64,000 bases of DNA from Paenibacillus etheri. GTDB taxonomy: Bacteria; Bacillota; Bacilli; Paenibacillales; Paenibacillaceae. Below, one piece after another: positions 16,125-25,245 of this stretch. The notes below the pieces were generated by a model. It was not told where the DNA came from. It saw only the letters and a program-made list of their open reading frames with translations, and made no database searches. Each line of letters opens with the position of its first letter. The first letter of the stretch is position 1. The stretch lies in NCBI RefSeq assembly GCF_001012825.1, contig NZ_LCZJ02000028.1, positions 62,296-126,295 of the forward strand. Reading direction: 5' to 3'. The position numbers and the translations under genes were made by a program.

Positions 16125-16838
16125 TCAAGGAGAAAGTATAAATACATAGACAACGAACGCTAGAGTCAGCATGATGCAGATATTCTCTACGGCTCCACCT
16201 TTTTTCGTGCCTGTACTCATTAGCTTTAAACGTAGCTTAAAGGGTATTGGCGGCAGAGGTGTAATTCCTCTTTGAGTAAGGGAGTCGGCCAGTAGATGAA
16301 GTGCATACGACATGCCGCCAGCTATCCATAGACTGCCACCATCATTTATTCCCGCTGAGGCAAAATACAATAAGGCGCTCCAGCCCGCAACACCATACAA
16401 GGTATGTGTCAGACCACGGTGTGGGACAATCGATGAAACGACGAGCACACACGCTGCAATGTAGTTCCAGGGATCATAGGCTTCCCCGAAGGCAAAGAGT
16501 GCTATGGCGATCAAGATCATGACCAAATGGCGCAGCTTTCGACTAGGCAGGAAAGATACACTTCCGACTAGCAGTGCCAGCACAATATTCCAAGGACGTT
16601 CCACGATTCCCGCAAAATAGAGATAAATCGCCGCACCTATCAAAGCAATTTGCAGCGCTCTTAATAGAAATTCTGGAATCGCCTTGCGCACGAGCAGCGA
16701 ATTCGGTTCGTCAATGTCAGGCAGCAAGGAGCTTAATGCTGCGACCGCAATAACAGGGATCGTAATCTCATGGTTCATCAAACTCATGACAGATAGGGTA
16801 ACCCCAGTGCTGATTATTAAATGGGATCTGCCCATCAT
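16125..16838 (-). CDS. YdjM-family membrane-bound metal-dependent hydrolase
   Basis: This protein of about 238 residues has the YdjM/DUF457 pattern: MGRSHLIISTGVT at the N-terminus with an early histidine, SSLLPDIDEPNS with acidic residues, HRGLTHTLYGVAG in the middle, and GGMSYALHLLADSLTQRGI. The histidine and aspartate motifs lie between several membrane helices, as expected of a membrane hydrolase. The physiological substrate of this family is not known. The ATG at 16838 (or the adjacent one at 16835) has AAAGGAG about ten bases upstream; the longer frame lacks a site. It is a single-gene unit. Confidence 0.85.
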   Translation of the reverse strand: MMGRSHLIISTGVTLSVMSLMNHEITIPVIAVAALSSLLPDIDEPNSLLVRKAIPEFLLRALQIALIGAAIYLYFAGIVERPWNIVLALLVGSVSFLPSRKLRHLVMILIAIALFAFGEAYDPWNYIAACVLVVSSIVPHRGLTHTLYGVAGWSALLYFASAGINDGGSLWIAGGMSYALHLLADSLTQRGITPLPPIPFKLRLKLMSTGTKKGGAVENICIMLTLAFVVYVFILSP

Positions 16839-16973
16839 GGTGAAACCGCTCCTTTCTAAGATGCGAAAAACAAGAACAAATGTGCGGTTATCGAAGTATA
16901 TCAAGACCCTGTTTTTTTGTCTAGCCTAATCCCTTAAATCCCTTTAAATATAAGCCTTTGAGCGATTCCTATC

Positions 16974-17002
16974 TTGTCCTCCCCATGAATATACGATACA
17001 AT
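16974..17002 (+). promoter_or_regulatory. Probable sigma-A promoter of the EamA transporter gene
   Basis: TTGTCC (16974-16979) and TACAAT (16997-17002) are separated by 17 bases and lie 65 bases before the start codon. Confidence 0.55.
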
Positions 17003-17067
17003 TTGGACAACTTGACCTTGTCGTTCTTACAAGGACGGCATTTGCCGAAGAGAGGATGACCTAAGAA

Positions 17068-18015
17068 GTGAAGCGTTCCCGTATGGCCGATTTCAGCCTG
17101 CTACTTGTGGCGATGATGTGGGGATGCACCTTTCTGATTGTTCAAAATGCTGTCAAAGTGCTCCCTCCACTCGCGTTTAACAGCATCCGCTTTACAGGTG
17201 CTGCCCTGTTGCTGGCTCTAATCACTTTTATTTTTCACCGCAAGGAGTGGAAACAGCTAAGTTTCCGCATGGTACGCGATTCTCTGCTGCTAGGCCTTTT
17301 TTTGTTTATGGGCTATGGCTTCCAGACCATGGGACTTCTATATACAACCACCTCCAATACCGGGTTTATTACCGGTCTATCGGTCGTATTGGTTCCGTTT
17401 CTCTCTCTGGCACTACTAAAGCACGCCATTTCACGTTACACTTGGTTCAGCGCGGCGCTTGCCGCAGTAGGTCTTTATCTGCTGACATTCACCGGCTCTG
17501 CTTTGTCTCTGAATAAAGGCGATGCTTTGATCTTGCTCTGCGCCATAGCTTTTGCGCTACAAGTCGCATATACTGGCGTTTATGCACCTCATTATCCGGC
17601 GTTGCCGCTGGCAACCTTGCAGCTCGCCTTCGTTGGACTGTTCAGCATTGTCGCTTCGCTTATCTTTGAAGGAGCTGGACCGCTGGCACACAGCGCAGAG
17701 CTTATCAAGGAACCGGATGTGCTCTGGGCACTTTTAATCTCCATTGGTCCTACCAGCGCTTTTGCCTTCTGGATTCAGACCGCCTGCCAGAAGTACACTA
17801 CGCCATCTCGGGTAGCTATTATTTATGCCACAGAACCTGTTTTCGCTGTTCTGACAGGCTTAGCCTTTGGTGGGGAAACACTCGGTGTGTCCGCTCTGCT
17901 CGGTTGCGGTTGTATTCTGGGGGCTATGCTTATGGCAGAGCTAAGTCCGGAACCGGGTCAGAATCAACATAAGAAGAGTTATTTTTCCAAATTACATCTA
18001 TTTAGAAAGAGATAA
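17068..18015 (+). CDS. DMT-superfamily transporter with two EamA domains
   Basis: This is a 315-residue protein with about ten membrane helices in two EamA repeats. The first begins ADFSLLLVAMMWGCTFLIVQ. The second starts near residue 150 with GDALILLCAIAFALQVAY and ends with RVAIIYATEPVFAVLTGLAF. The paired glycine and proline positions are typical of drug/metabolite exporters, but the substrate is unknown. It starts with GTG preceded by AGAGGA. The HAD phosphatase gene follows 12 bases later on the same strand, so the two are probably co-transcribed. Confidence 0.9.
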   Translation: MKRSRMADFSLLLVAMMWGCTFLIVQNAVKVLPPLAFNSIRFTGAALLLALITFIFHRKEWKQLSFRMVRDSLLLGLFLFMGYGFQTMGLLYTTTSNTGFITGLSVVLVPFLSLALLKHAISRYTWFSAALAAVGLYLLTFTGSALSLNKGDALILLCAIAFALQVAYTGVYAPHYPALPLATLQLAFVGLFSIVASLIFEGAGPLAHSAELIKEPDVLWALLISIGPTSAFAFWIQTACQKYTTPSRVAIIYATEPVFAVLTGLAFGGETLGVSALLGCGCILGAMLMAELSPEPGQNQHKKSYFSKLHLFRKR

Positions 18016-18027
18016 GGAGAGAGACAA

Positions 18028-18831
18028 ATGTACAAATTGATCGCGATTGATATTGATGACACTCTAATTAACGATGACAAGGAAGTAACACCCGCTACAC
18101 AGACTGCGCTTGAAGAGGCTGTAGCCGCTGGCGTTGTTGTAACCCTTGCTACAGGCCGAGCTTATGCTTCTGCGCAAGCCATTGCCCGTCAAACTGGACT
18201 TAACGTGCCAATCATCACTTATCAAGGCGCACTCGTTAAGAACTTGCTCGATGAAAAAGTACTATATGAGCGTTACGTGCCACAAGATGCGGTACACAAG
18301 CTGTTCACTTACTGCGTGGAGCATAATCTGCATTTGCAAACTTACATTGACGACAAGCTGTATGCCCGTGAAGACAACCAGAAGATCAAGGATTATACAG
18401 ACCTGAACAAAACGCCATATTATATTGAACCAGATTGGGAGAAGCTTGTCCCACAAAAAACACCAAAAATGCTGATTATCGATGATCCTGCATTTTTAGA
18501 TGAACTGGCTCCAATTCTACGTGAATTGCTCGGCGATTCCGTGCATATTACCAAATCCAAACCACAATTCCTAGAAATCATGCATCATGAAGGAACCAAG
18601 GGAATTGCGCTTGAATTCCTAGCCAATCATTTTGGCTGTGATCTCTCCGAGACTATGGCTATGGGTGACTCTTGGAACGACCATGAGATGCTCGAGGCTG
18701 CTGGTCTTGGCGTTGCTATGGCTAACGCTATTCCTGCGCTGAAAGAAATTGCTGATTTCATCACCCTAAGCAACAATGAAGATGGCGTAAAATACGCGAT
18801 TGATAAATTCATTCTCAATAAAGTGAACTAA
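18028..18831 (+). CDS. Cof-type HAD-superfamily phosphatase
   Basis: The 267-residue sequence shows the HAD motifs in order: AIDIDDTLIND (nucleophile and acid), TLATGRAYASA (motif II threonine), the motif III lysine region near EIMHHEGTKGIALEFL, and MAMGDSWNDHEMLEAAG (motif IV). The large C2B cap between motifs II and III marks the Cof/YidA type. Such enzymes dephosphorylate sugar phosphates, FMN or PLP with overlapping specificity, so the substrate is undefined. GGAGAGAG precedes the ATG at 18028. It lies directly after the EamA transporter gene. Confidence 0.92.
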   Translation: MYKLIAIDIDDTLINDDKEVTPATQTALEEAVAAGVVVTLATGRAYASAQAIARQTGLNVPIITYQGALVKNLLDEKVLYERYVPQDAVHKLFTYCVEHNLHLQTYIDDKLYAREDNQKIKDYTDLNKTPYYIEPDWEKLVPQKTPKMLIIDDPAFLDELAPILRELLGDSVHITKSKPQFLEIMHHEGTKGIALEFLANHFGCDLSETMAMGDSWNDHEMLEAAGLGVAMANAIPALKEIADFITLSNNEDGVKYAIDKFILNKVN

Positions 18832-18881
18832 ATCGGCTGAACTTAATAGTTTTAGTGATAAAGTTCAGTTGCAACTACGGT

Positions 18882-18992
18882 GAATATTTGGACTTACGGT
18901 CGCTGTTAGGTTTGAATTTCCTGATTTAAACCGTTGTCAACGGTAGAAATTCAAACCTAAAGGCGATCGCTTACGCTCCTACAGTTCCAAAC
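18882..18992. repeat. Nested-hairpin dispersed repeat, copy A
   Basis: Three nested stems are present: TTTGGACT (18887) with AGTTCCAAA (18983), CGGTCGC (18897) with GCGATCG (18963), and a perfect 13-bp inner stem AGGTTTGAATTTC (18908-18920) with GAAATTCAAACCT (18946-18958). A small CCGTTG/CAACGG hairpin fills the loop. The flanks match copy B at 25246-25355 closely, while the stem arms differ in a compensatory way. Confidence 0.85.
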
Positions 18993-19063
18993 TTTCCCCT
19001 CCATTGCTCCTTCCTTTATCTCAAGTTCTTAAGTTCAATCCATTTAAATTCACTTTCTTAAGC

Positions 19064-19110
19064 AAAAGGGTGCTGTAACGTCATGATATATGACGTTACA
19101 GCACCCTTTT
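19064..19110 (-). terminator. Strong terminator of the GNAT-ABC operon
   Basis: AAAAGGGTGCTGTAACGTCAT pairs almost perfectly over about 20 bp with its downstream complement, around a five-base loop, and the arm itself ends in TTTT. It lies directly after the ABC transporter stop on the minus strand. Confidence 0.85.
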
Positions 19111-19111
19111 G

Positions 19112-20929
19112 TTATTTCAGTAAGCTCGGAACTCCTGTAGATGCAAGCTCTATTAGTTCTTGCTCACTTTCCACAGCTTCTTCCTCTTCCAGCTGAGAAT
19201 AGTACAAGCCATGATATCTTCCTTCAGCTGCAAGCAGCACATCGTGGGTACCACTCTCCACAATTTCACCGTTTTCCATCACTAGAATGACATCAGCGTT
19301 CTGAATCGTTGATAGACGGTGAGCGATAACGAGTGTGGTTTTATCTCCCATTAATTTACGGATCGCTTGCTGCACCAGCTTCTCCGATTCATTATCGAGC
19401 GCAGCAGTAGCTTCATCCAGCAGCAAGATTGGAGAGTTCCTAAGAATCGCTCTTGCAATCGATAGTCGCTGGCGTTGTCCACCAGACAGGCGCGAACCTT
19501 CCTCACCGATATCTGTATCGAGGCCCTCCGGCAACTCCATTACAAAATCATAAGCGTTCGCTTGTCGCAAAGCTTCCAGAATTTCTTGTTCATCTGCATC
19601 TGGATTTCCATTCCGGATATTATCACGGATACTTCCCGTATACAGCCCGGACTCTTGCGGCACATAAGCAAAGTGACTTCTTAGCTTAGCTAGGCTCATA
19701 TCACTTATCTTCTCATTATTTATAAACACTTCACCTTCATCAGGTTCATATAACCCAAGCAATACCTTAAAAAGTGTAGATTTCCCTCCACCACTCGGTC
19801 CCACAATCGCCATTTGAGCCCCTTTGTGAAGCTCTAAGCTGATCTTGTTCAAGCTGTGTTTCTCTGCTCCCGGATAAGAGAAGGATAACGAGGACATGAC
19901 CATACGCTCAAATTCAGGCTGCTTCGCAACTACTTCGGGTAGAGTATTCACTTCTACAGGACTATCTAGCACTTCAAAGATCCTTCCCGCCGCCCCAAGT
20001 GATTGCTGCATCGAATTGATCAGTCCTGGTAATGCCGAGAATGGCATGACTAGATAATTCATGAGCTGTATGAAAGCAATCATCGCACCGACCTCAAGGG
20101 AACCTTTAGCCACAAAATAACCAGCAACGACCAGTGCCAGAAGAAATGTGAAGTTTCCTAGAAACGACGAAAATGAGCCGGTAGCTCCTTCAATTCGTCC
20201 CCGTTTCAATTCTTCGGAAGTAATATTCTCACTATGCTCCTGATACTGCTTCATTAGTCTGCGTTCGATGGAAAAAGATTTAAACACCATACTACTGCCT
20301 AAGATATCATGCAAAAAGGAAGTAATCTTGCTCATGTTATTCTGAATCCTCACACTGTTCTCACGCATCGCTGAACCGAAGATTTTTCCCGTAAGGAACA
20401 TCAAAGGCCCCATTGCAAAACAGATCAATGCTAGTAACCAGTTAATATAGAGCAAATACCCAAATGCCGCTAGGGCAAGCAAAGGGTTACGAATCAGATC
20501 AATCATTACCTCGCCTGTAGCATTACCAACAGATTGATTATCATTAGTAAAGCGGGACAACAAATCCCCGGAATGATTACGGTCAAAATAAGACTGAGGA
20601 AGAGCTAAGGTATGCCGCATCATATCTTGCCGCAATTCATTTCTGATCTTGGCTGAGATTTTATTTTTGAGATATCGATCGATGAAACCGTTAATTGCAC
20701 TCACTAATAAGTAGATTAATCCGAAAATAACCAGTCCTTTAAAAGCTTTCACATCGAGTCTAACCGCAGCATCCGTAATCACTGAGAGTAGCCAGGCAAT
20801 CGTTAAATCCAGAACTATCCCAAATAAAGTCGTAAATAATAAAACCGTATATAAGAGCTTATGCCTTAACATGTATGTACTTAATCTTGTGAAAACACCT
20901 TTCTGCTTCAAAAAACCAGCCCTCTCCAC
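19112..20929 (-). CDS. ABC exporter half-transporter, fused permease and ATPase (MsbA/LmrA type)
   Basis: A six-helix exporter membrane domain (about residues 20-310) is followed by an ATPase domain. The latter has Walker A IVGPSGGGKSTLFKVL, Q-loop FAYVPQESGLYTGS, signature RLSGGQRQRLSIARAIL, Walker B PILLLDEATAALD and the switch histidine in LVIAHRLSTI. All catalytic residues are present, so it could work as a homodimer. The cargo is unknown; multidrug export is the usual guess. The GTG start at 20929 overlaps the GNAT stop as TAGTG. A TTG at 20911 with GGAGAGG eight bases upstream is an equally good start. It is cotranscribed with the acetyltransferase. Confidence 0.93.
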   Translation of the reverse strand: MERAGFLKQKGVFTRLSTYMLRHKLLYTVLLFTTLFGIVLDLTIAWLLSVITDAAVRLDVKAFKGLVIFGLIYLLVSAINGFIDRYLKNKISAKIRNELRQDMMRHTLALPQSYFDRNHSGDLLSRFTNDNQSVGNATGEVMIDLIRNPLLALAAFGYLLYINWLLALICFAMGPLMFLTGKIFGSAMRENSVRIQNNMSKITSFLHDILGSSMVFKSFSIERRLMKQYQEHSENITSEELKRGRIEGATGSFSSFLGNFTFLLALVVAGYFVAKGSLEVGAMIAFIQLMNYLVMPFSALPGLINSMQQSLGAAGRIFEVLDSPVEVNTLPEVVAKQPEFERMVMSSLSFSYPGAEKHSLNKISLELHKGAQMAIVGPSGGGKSTLFKVLLGLYEPDEGEVFINNEKISDMSLAKLRSHFAYVPQESGLYTGSIRDNIRNGNPDADEQEILEALRQANAYDFVMELPEGLDTDIGEEGSRLSGGQRQRLSIARAILRNSPILLLDEATAALDNESEKLVQQAIRKLMGDKTTLVIAHRLSTIQNADVILVMENGEIVESGTHDVLLAAEGRYHGLYYSQLEEEEAVESEQELIELASTGVPSLLK

Positions 20930-21510
20930 TAAAATTCCACGCCTCTAACCTTGGCAAACAGCTTGCTGTCATGCATTTCCCCATCTAGCCCAAGGCGCTC
21001 CCTCCGTAAGATACCCTCCAGTGTATAACCTGCGCGCTCAGCAACTGCAGCACTTTTGATATTTCGTGCACTACACCGAATCTCAATGCGATTGGCTTCT
21101 AATTCCCTTATAGCAAAATCGGTGATTCCATTTACCGCTTCGGTCATATAACCTTTGCCTGCGCAGGAGCTTCGGATCCAATAACCAATTTCAAAATTTC
21201 GTAGTTCCCAGTTTATACGATGCAGGCCACTGCAACCGATAAAGCTCCCCGTGCCCTTATTAAAAATGCGCATATGCAATTGATTACGTTTTAAAAAATC
21301 CAGTCTGGCCTCACGTGTGAATTTCTCGGATTCATCCAAAGTCGGAATCGTTTGAGCAAAAGGCATCCAAGGTTTCAATTCCTCTAAGCTTTCACCTATA
21401 GCCACATTCATACTAATGCCGTCCCCCCACATAGGGGCGCGAATGAGTAAACGTTCGGTCTCAAAGCTCTCAGGAAATTCAATCAGGATCGGATCCATAG
21501 GATTAGCCAC
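20929..21510 (-). CDS. GNAT acetyltransferase, RimJ/RimL type
   Basis: This is a 193-residue member of the Acetyltransf_3 group: ETERLLIRAPMWGD at the N-terminus, GSFIGCSGLHRINWELRNFE in the centre, the acetyl-CoA loop around WIRSSCAGKGYMTEAVNGI, and EIRCSARNIKSAAVAERAGY near the end. The layout fits enzymes that acetylate protein N-termini or small amines, and the true acceptor is unknown. GTG at 21510 has AAGGGGAG six bases upstream. Coupling to an ABC exporter and an attenuator-like leader suggest a detoxification pair. Confidence 0.9.
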   Translation of the reverse strand: MANPMDPILIEFPESFETERLLIRAPMWGDGISMNVAIGESLEELKPWMPFAQTIPTLDESEKFTREARLDFLKRNQLHMRIFNKGTGSFIGCSGLHRINWELRNFEIGYWIRSSCAGKGYMTEAVNGITDFAIRELEANRIEIRCSARNIKSAAVAERAGYTLEGILRRERLGLDGEMHDSKLFAKVRGVEF

Positions 21511-21631
21511 TAGATACTCCCCTTCCCATCGTTGATAATTATTCTATATTTGTAAATATAAGACGGTAGTCCTTTCTGATTATAAAGTATAAACATGCTT
21601 CTGAATACTGAATGCAAAAGAAATCACAAAA

Positions 21632-21691
21632 GGGGCATCAGAAGGCTGAGATTTGCCCTAATGATGTCCCCCTTATATCATAGAAAATCAC
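21632..21691 (-). promoter_or_regulatory. Possible transcription attenuator with leader ORF upstream of the GNAT-ABC operon
   Basis: On the minus strand a 17-codon frame starting with GTG at 21691 (MIFYDIRGTSLGQISAF) ends at TGA 21638. It overlaps a hairpin that pairs GGGGACATCA with TGATGCCCC and is followed by TTTTGTG. The right arm can pair instead with GGGCAAATC, giving two exclusive folds. The leader has only a weak ribosome site. The rest of the 300-base gap (21511-21812) holds nothing else I can name. Confidence 0.4.
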
Positions 21692-21812
21692 AGTTCTTAA
21701 GCCAGCTAGTTGAGGTTTCTAGCCAAATCGCATATATATAGTTGCTGCCTTTTTCATGTATACTATAACCAGTTTGACTATTTTAACAACAATAGAGGAG
21801 TAACTTCACAAC

Positions 21813-23024
21813 ATGATCAAAAGACTTACTGCACTATTTTCAATTCCCTCATATGCCTTACTCTTTTTATGTATGTTACTGCAGGGGATGGGGATTTCAC
21901 TCAGCGCACCCTTCTTGTCCATTTATTTCACGGAACAGCTTGGTGTATCTGTCGGATTGTTTGGTGTTTTTCTAGCCACCACATTAATTGCCGGGATATG
22001 GATTAGTACGCTAATCGGAAGACGCTCTGACCTCGGCTTGAATCGAAAAAACATTTACCTTGTTGCAACACTCTGTAATGCGCTGGCTTATAGCGGGTAC
22101 TTGCTCATTCAGGATTTTACGATCTTGTTTATTTACATGATTGTGTTCACCGCCCTCGGTGCACCAGGCATGCCTCAATTATTCGCCATTGCTAGAGAGG
22201 CAGTGAATAAGAGCAATTTTACGGATACTGCGTTTGCTAATTCTACCTTGCGTTCTGCTTTCTCACTCGGCTTTATTACTGGTCCTTTAATCGGTACCCT
22301 GCTAATCGCTGCTGTTGGGTTTAAGGGGATTTTCTCGGGTACGATCGGAGTATTCCTGCTTGTTGCCTTACTCGTTTTCCTGTTTCTCAAATCAAAGACA
22401 GAATTGAAAACGAGTAGTACTGAAGTAAAAGTAAAAAGTTTCCGGATCGGTCAGAACCGCAATATTCTGTTGCCTTTTCTGATTCTGATACTCATGTATG
22501 TAGCTCACTGGATGAGCAGTATTAATACAGCCCTCTTTATTACAAACAATCTAGGGGGAACGACAAGCGATGTCGGTCTAGTCAGCAGTATATGTGCTGC
22601 GCTGGAAATTCCATTTATGATTATGCTCGGTCTACTTAGTGCAAAGTACAGTAATCGAATCTTGATGATGTGCGGGGCGATTCTAGGTGGCGCTTATTAT
22701 CTCGTTGTCATTCTCTCTGGCGAGATGTGGCAGATGCTTGCAGCCCAAGTTCTACTCGCCGTCTTCGTAGCTGTTATTTCAGCAATTGGCATCAGCTACA
22801 TCCAGGATCTGCTTCCAAACATGCCTGGGTATGCATCCACACTTTATTCTAATTCATCCACGATCGGCAGACTGCTTGGGAGTCTTGTTGGCGGGGGGTT
22901 AGCCAGTATTGTAGGTTACCGGTATTCATTTGTGCTCTGTTTTATACTCATCATTATTTCCTTAGTCATGCTTGCGGTAAGCGGACGTCACCCTTTAAAT
23001 GAACCCGATAAATTAACCGCTTAA
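21813..23024 (+). CDS. MFS transporter, sugar-efflux (SetA) type
   Basis: This 403-residue protein has about 12 membrane helices. The first half shows LLQGMGISLSAPFLSIYFT and the MFS loop GRRSDLGLNRKN; the second half shows IGISYIQDLLPNMPGYASTL followed by GRLLGSLVGGGLASIVGY. The order and spacing match bacterial SetA-like sugar efflux carriers. The actual substrate is not predictable, and drug export is possible. GAGGAG precedes the ATG at 21813. It is a single-gene unit with a strong terminator after it. Confidence 0.88.
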   Translation: MIKRLTALFSIPSYALLFLCMLLQGMGISLSAPFLSIYFTEQLGVSVGLFGVFLATTLIAGIWISTLIGRRSDLGLNRKNIYLVATLCNALAYSGYLLIQDFTILFIYMIVFTALGAPGMPQLFAIAREAVNKSNFTDTAFANSTLRSAFSLGFITGPLIGTLLIAAVGFKGIFSGTIGVFLLVALLVFLFLKSKTELKTSSTEVKVKSFRIGQNRNILLPFLILILMYVAHWMSSINTALFITNNLGGTTSDVGLVSSICAALEIPFMIMLGLLSAKYSNRILMMCGAILGGAYYLVVILSGEMWQMLAAQVLLAVFVAVISAIGISYIQDLLPNMPGYASTLYSNSSTIGRLLGSLVGGGLASIVGYRYSFVLCFILIIISLVMLAVSGRHPLNEPDKLTA

Positions 23025-23054
23025 TCCGTTTATTGGCTCAATCTAAATCTTCAT

Positions 23055-23090
23055 ACCCATTCTCTTCTAAAGTGAAGAGAATGGGTTTTT
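23055..23090 (+). terminator. Terminator shared by the MFS and PhnP-like genes
   Basis: CCCATTCTCTTC pairs perfectly with GAAGAGAATGGG and is followed by TTTTT on the plus strand. The stop codon of the convergent PhnP-like gene lies inside the hairpin. Confidence 0.85.
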
Positions 23091-23858
23091 GTATAGTGGA
23101 ATTCTCGTCCCAGACTGTGCCAGTGTAACATTCTCCGGCAAAATATATGCTTTTCTCAGATCCACATCATGTGACATATGCGTATATACTGCCTTTTTAG
23201 GCTTCACAATTTGCAGTAGCTCCGCAGCCTCCGTCATATCGTACACAGAACGAGTGGATAGCTCCGCCGCTTCGTAATAGAAGCTTGTACCAAGCACCAG
23301 CAAATCAGCTCCATGCATCAGGCGTGTCTCCTCAGCCCCTAGAGATATGGAATCTGGGCAATACACCCATGTGTAGTCCTCCTTCTCTAGCCGAAAAGCG
23401 TACGAATAACCATTCTTTCCATGGTTTACTTTCCAGGTATCTATCTTCCAGCCGTCTAGTTCTATACCTTCGTCACAAGGAATCATCTCGATGTGATTTC
23501 GCAGCCAAGGGTATTGCCGTTCGATAATGGGAATGACTTCTGCTGGTGCATAAAGTTCACCCTTAATGCCTGTCCATCGACAAGCATCCGCCCATTCTGG
23601 CAGCCCGCCAATATGATCAAAATGAGCGTGCGTCACAAGCAGTCTTCGCATATTCCGTATTCCCTGCGCCTCCATCTGACGTCGCCAGTCCGGCCCACAA
23701 TCAATCACTAGAAAGTCACTGCCGTTATCTATAAGCACGGAGGAACGCAGCCTTATATTGCTCCCTTGCTCCCTCGCTTCAGTGCAGGTGTCACAGATGC
23801 AATATACCCGCGGAACACCCATGGCATCCCCAGTACCCAAAAACACCAACGTATCCAT
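23067..23858 (-). CDS. Metallo-beta-lactamase-fold phosphodiesterase, PhnP-like
   Basis: This 263-residue protein begins LVFLGTGDAMGVPRVYCICD. The Cys pair in CICDTC matches the zinc-binding insert of PhnP-type enzymes. It then has the metal motif VTHAHFDHIGGLPEW, YCPDSI with an aspartate ligand, and VYTHMSHDVDL with the final histidine. PhnP itself cleaves ribosyl cyclic phosphates in phosphonate breakdown. No phn genes are nearby, so the cellular substrate is open. It is a single-gene unit whose stop codon lies inside a shared terminator hairpin. Confidence 0.9.
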   Translation of the reverse strand: MDTLVFLGTGDAMGVPRVYCICDTCTEAREQGSNIRLRSSVLIDNGSDFLVIDCGPDWRRQMEAQGIRNMRRLLVTHAHFDHIGGLPEWADACRWTGIKGELYAPAEVIPIIERQYPWLRNHIEMIPCDEGIELDGWKIDTWKVNHGKNGYSYAFRLEKEDYTWVYCPDSISLGAEETRLMHGADLLVLGTSFYYEAAELSTRSVYDMTEAAELLQIVKPKKAVYTHMSHDVDLRKAYILPENVTLAQSGTRIPLYKNPFSSL

Positions 23859-23936
23859 ATCTTATCTCTCCTTCAGTTCCCATCAAGGAAGTCATAAATT
23901 ATCATATGTCTATCTTAAAGATGCTCACCAAAATAT

Positions 23937-23986
23937 CCCCACAAAGTGGAGCTTTGCTTCGATGCGTACTCAGGTACTTTGCGGGG
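23937..23986. repeat. Isolated long-loop inverted repeat
   Basis: CCCCACAAAGT (23937-23947) and ACTTTGCGGGG (23976-23986) pair with one mismatch and are followed by GCCCCC. The element is unlike its AT-rich surroundings and has no U-tract, so it is not an ordinary terminator. Confidence 0.5.
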
Positions 23987-24013
23987 GCCCCCAATATATA
24001 CTTTCGTCAAAAA

Positions 24014-24049
24014 AGTCATCCCTTAAGCAGTAGCTCTGCTAGGATGACT
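24014..24049 (-). terminator. Terminator after the sulfate-binding protein gene
   Basis: AGTCATCC with GGATGACT and the inner AGCAG with CTGCT form a stem followed by TTTTTT on the minus strand. Confidence 0.85.
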
Positions 24050-24067
24050 CTATTTTTACACCTCTAC

Positions 24068-25135
24068 CTATATTCCTGCAAGTACCTGATACCAAATTCC
24101 GCGCTTGGAATAAAGTGTGCTTCGCACCTCATCCCAGCCACCTAAATAATTGATATCGAAGAGGCCCGCTGGATCGGGGTAACGGCTTCTGTTCTCCGCA
24201 TAGACCTGTTTATCTATGGGACGAAATCCATATTTTGCGAAGATCTCTTGTGCCTGTGGGGTTATCAAGTAATCAACTAATGCTTCTGCCGCCGCACGTG
24301 TCCCATGCTCATCCGCGTACTTCTCTACGACAGCTGCCGGGTTCTCAATCAGAATTGTATTTTTAGGAATAATGACTTCATATTTAACTCCCTGAGCAAT
24401 CCGGGCCAGCAGTTCGTTCTCATAGGTGACAATAACATCACCCACTCCATACTCGAAGGCAGCCATGGACGCACGTCCGCTCTTATCTAAAGACTCCACA
24501 TTTGCATGTACACTTTCTAAAAAAGCTTTGGCTGCTGCTGGATCTTTTACGCCCTCTTGCTCCTCTGACAGCTTCAGACCCGCCCCATAGATCGCGTTGA
24601 TATCCCACTGCGCACCACCGGATGTTTTTGGGTTTGGGTATAACACTTTAACCCCTGGCTTGGCTAAATCTACAAAATCGTGAATTCCTTTGGGATTTCC
24701 CTCACGGGTACCAAGTGCGACTACGGAACGTGTCACCATCCCTTGTTCACCCTGCTCTTTCCACGTTGGGGCTACGAGTCCAGCCTTGACCAGCTTCTCG
24801 ACATCGCCTTCCAAGGCTAACAGTGTAACGTCCGCTTCGAACCCGCCCACAATTGCACGTGCCTGTGTTCCGGAAGCTTCATAAGACTGCTGAAAGCTAA
24901 TCTCCTGTCCAGTATCCGCTTTCCATTGCGCTGCAAATAACGGCAAAATATCTTCCATTGCATCCTTAGCCACACTGTATGCGCCAACGACCAGCGTGAC
25001 ATCCCCTTGCTTCGAAGGATCTGCCATCGTCGTAATCGCCTTCTCATTCCCGCAACCGACTGCTGCCAGCGTGAGTATGGCCAGCATTAGGGCAGCAAAA
25101 CATCCGTGCAGTTGTCTGCTCCTTTTGAAATTCAT
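24068..25135 (-). CDS. sbp: Sulfate/thiosulfate ABC transporter substrate-binding lipoprotein
   Basis: The protein is the extracellular sulfate-capturing subunit of the importer encoded just upstream. A signal peptide ends in the lipobox LAAVGC, so the mature protein is lipid-anchored. The mature part shows the family segments TLVVGAYSVAKDAMEDILP, SYEASGTQARAI, VLYPNPKTSGGAQWDINAIY and VGDVIVTYENELLA. The frame extends 25 codons further, but ATG at 25135 gives a proper signal peptide and has AAGGA 11 bases upstream. It is separated from cysA by a structured repeat (25246-25355), which could alter expression relative to the permease genes. Confidence 0.93.
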   Translation of the reverse strand: MNFKRSRQLHGCFAALMLAILTLAAVGCGNEKAITTMADPSKQGDVTLVVGAYSVAKDAMEDILPLFAAQWKADTGQEISFQQSYEASGTQARAIVGGFEADVTLLALEGDVEKLVKAGLVAPTWKEQGEQGMVTRSVVALGTREGNPKGIHDFVDLAKPGVKVLYPNPKTSGGAQWDINAIYGAGLKLSEEQEGVKDPAAAKAFLESVHANVESLDKSGRASMAAFEYGVGDVIVTYENELLARIAQGVKYEVIIPKNTILIENPAAVVEKYADEHGTRAAAEALVDYLITPQAQEIFAKYGFRPIDKQVYAENRSRYPDPAGLFDINYLGGWDEVRSTLYSKRGIWYQVLAGI

Positions 25136-25245
25136 TGCGGCCCACATCCTTCGAGGTAATGATTTTAATGTCTCTTTGAAAGTAGCTCTACGGCTGAATC
25201 TGAAAATCAAGTAACTGCCGCTCGGTATTTTACCGTAATTACGTG

